Shown here one piece after another: positions 63,801 to 64,000 of a stretch of 64,000 nucleotides of DNA; position 1 is the stretch's first letter; each line of letters starts with the position of its first letter. Below the pieces are notes generated by a model that did no database searches, was not told the origin of the DNA, and saw only the letters and a list, made by a program, of their open reading frames with translations. The DNA comes from Odontesthes bonariensis. Taxonomy: Eukaryota; Chordata; Actinopteri; Atheriniformes; Atherinopsidae. The stretch is from the NCBI RefSeq assembly GCF_027942865.1, contig NC_134517.1:19970009-20034008 (forward strand), given 5' to 3'. A program made the translations under genes and the position numbers.

Positions 63801-63978
63801 CATAAGGTACTTTATGCAGATGACGTCCTTTACAATTAAATTGGACCCCAGAAGCATTGATGGCTGTGACATCACAGGGGAACTGTGGTAACATCCAGGA
63901 AGGTTTGCCTGCAGCAGGTGTGATCTCATGATGGCAGCACAGACAGAGAAGCAGGAGGTGAATCCAACACGTGATGTT
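60889..63978 (-). CDS. tlr8: Toll-like receptor 8 (main exon; 5' exon outside window)
   Basis: Endosomal single-stranded-RNA receptor of the TLR7/8/9 group, signalling through MyD88. The frame opens at acceptor gcctacag (63978), not at the internal Met at 63894: upstream codons add a hydrophobic stretch (CWIHLLLLCLCC) that fits the signal peptide. The start codon must be on an exon past the window. The visible 1029 residues hold a Cys-bounded LRR N-cap, an array of about 25 LRRs with an insertion (Z-) loop, an LRR C-cap (CTCDSLDFIVWIEK...C), a membrane helix (about 816-838) and a TIR domain from about 866 (box 1 YDVFVTYD, box 2 RDWPPG, FW box). Features such as HLFYWD and LEPVLQHS match TLR8 rather than TLR7, and linkage to a thymosin gene agrees. 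Confidence 0.9.
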   Translation of the reverse strand, partial: NITCWIHLLLLCLCCHHEITPAAGKPSWMLPQFPCDVTAINASGVQFNCKGRHLHKVPYGITSNATDLDLSENFIKNITVQPFSKLLNLTQLNLSWANKNNKVIIAANVFKNLTKLHKLRLAGNCLKGIPDHLPVSVGVLDLKNNKIIFLDNNSFAYLTNLTELYLSKNCYTWNPCGERVKIMDNSFAALTKLQALDLSFNNLSNVPKGLPKSLTMLNVASNKIQYMHKEYFHGLHNLKVLRLQGNCQRCQNAPYPCVACVNTSLGIDDDAFQNLTQLESLNLGGNSLHYLNPSWFKSLNKLKRLYLSFNFLLKAITEEATFLRYLPRLEEIHLAFNFALKLYPTTVNLSKEFSNLISLRTLNIEGLVFQNIGPNTLEPLYELKNLSVLNLGTNFIIHTDVNAFRKFRHLKMIYLEENRLYPIPGTTPPVLRRGISNKISDLSISPFIKPHPDDIAYEKSRILVKQDCFDSGRVVVLSSNNLFFISPKQFEGYGDIACLNLSGNGFSAALNGTEFSVLPNLTYLDLSFNKIDLAYDNAFKELQNLQVLDLSHNAHYFKAYGITHNLDFIKNLPVLRVLNMSYNSISTLTTKQMQSNSLAELQFTHNVLGTLWKERDGSYERLFTNLTNLTVLDISYNYISKIPQSVFAYLPHNLTKLRISHNSLTDFSWEALQFFNQLQILDLSFNSLSHLAGINSNMTHTLAFLDLSHNNIFHLEKGFFKGPKSLGTLSLSYNKLTTINQSTFPTGPENQIKTLFLEKNPFQCTCDSLDFIVWIEKSNVKIPRLTTKVTCDTPVDKKGNALINFDIRQCVNDDQAFQMYILTTFFIIVFMFVATVSHLFYWDASYVLHYMKAKLKGYRSLHSTDNVYDVFVTYDTNDPHVSEWVMRNLRMKLEEEGEKHLPLCLEERDWPPGVPLVDNLTHSIQYSRKTMFVLTEGYVKTGVFKLAMYLAHQRLLDENMDVIVLLMLEPVLQHSHFLRLRRRLCGKSVVEWPKTAAAEPWFWQNLRNVIRVDNQVMYNKTYSIYFTSK

Positions 63979-64000
63979 CTGTAGGCAAATGATTAAATCA
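63979..64000 (-). other. tlr8: tlr8 intron 1, 3' end
   Basis: The last 22 bases are the polypyrimidine-poor end of an intron (...atttgcctacag on the minus strand). The upstream exon with the start codon lies beyond the window. Confidence 0.7.

Noticed and set aside
60889-63978. Naming the receptor tlr7
   Set aside because: TIR and juxtamembrane residues resemble TLR8, and the thymosin neighbour fits TLR8; tlr7 would be expected further right, outside the window.

Overview
This window is vertebrate nuclear DNA, most probably from a teleost fish. It has intron-split genes with short introns, vertebrate splice signals and poly(A) signals, and typical fish repeats (Tc1-like remnants, a hAT-like MITE, and the widespread teleost repeat that opens with repeated ATTCA and carries an ATATAGCGCC motif). 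I rebuilt seven protein-coding genes by joining exons whose splice sites and reading phases agree. In order they are gpm6b (+), ofd1 (-), trappc2 (+), rab9a (-), egfl6 (-), a beta-thymosin gene (tmsb4x-like, -) and tlr8 (-, whose 5' exon lies past the right edge).

Layout. 1-7287: no gene recognised, flank of gpm6b. 7288-20920: gpm6b, with a 6.4-kb first intron and two alternative last exons. 21124-29112: ofd1, 22 coding exons, tail-to-tail with gpm6b and head-to-head with trappc2 across a 777-bp shared promoter. 29890-31248: trappc2, four coding exons, one intron being a U12-type AT-AC intron. 32578-33211: rab9a coding exon, plus a non-coding first exon near 33803. 34374-35023: decayed Tc1-like element. 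35671-43086: egfl6, 13 coding exons. 44600-46315: 1.7-kb non-coding hAT-like element with a perfect 8-bp target duplication. 46324-56980: about 10.6 kb with no recognisable gene except a Tc1 transposase remnant near 53.5-53.9 kb. 57304-57529 with 57920-57975: the thymosin gene with TATA and CRE sites. 58515-60537: a 2-kb near-perfect fold-back (inverted-repeat) element carrying a nested teleost repeat. 60889-63978: the main coding exon of tlr8.

Gene content, order and relative orientation match my recollection of the human Xp22.2 block TLR8-TMSB4X-EGFL6-(TCEANC)-RAB9A-TRAPPC2-OFD1-GPM6B, read in reverse; TCEANC is not seen. The genes do not form one pathway. They cover neural membrane tetraspans (gpm6b), the centriole and cilium (ofd1), ER-Golgi tethering (trappc2), late endosome-to-Golgi transport (rab9a), secreted matrix signalling (egfl6), actin-monomer sequestration (thymosin) and endosomal RNA sensing (tlr8). 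The most unusual structures are the fold-back element next to tlr8, the hAT-like element, the AT-AC intron of trappc2, and a probable GC-AG intron in ofd1.
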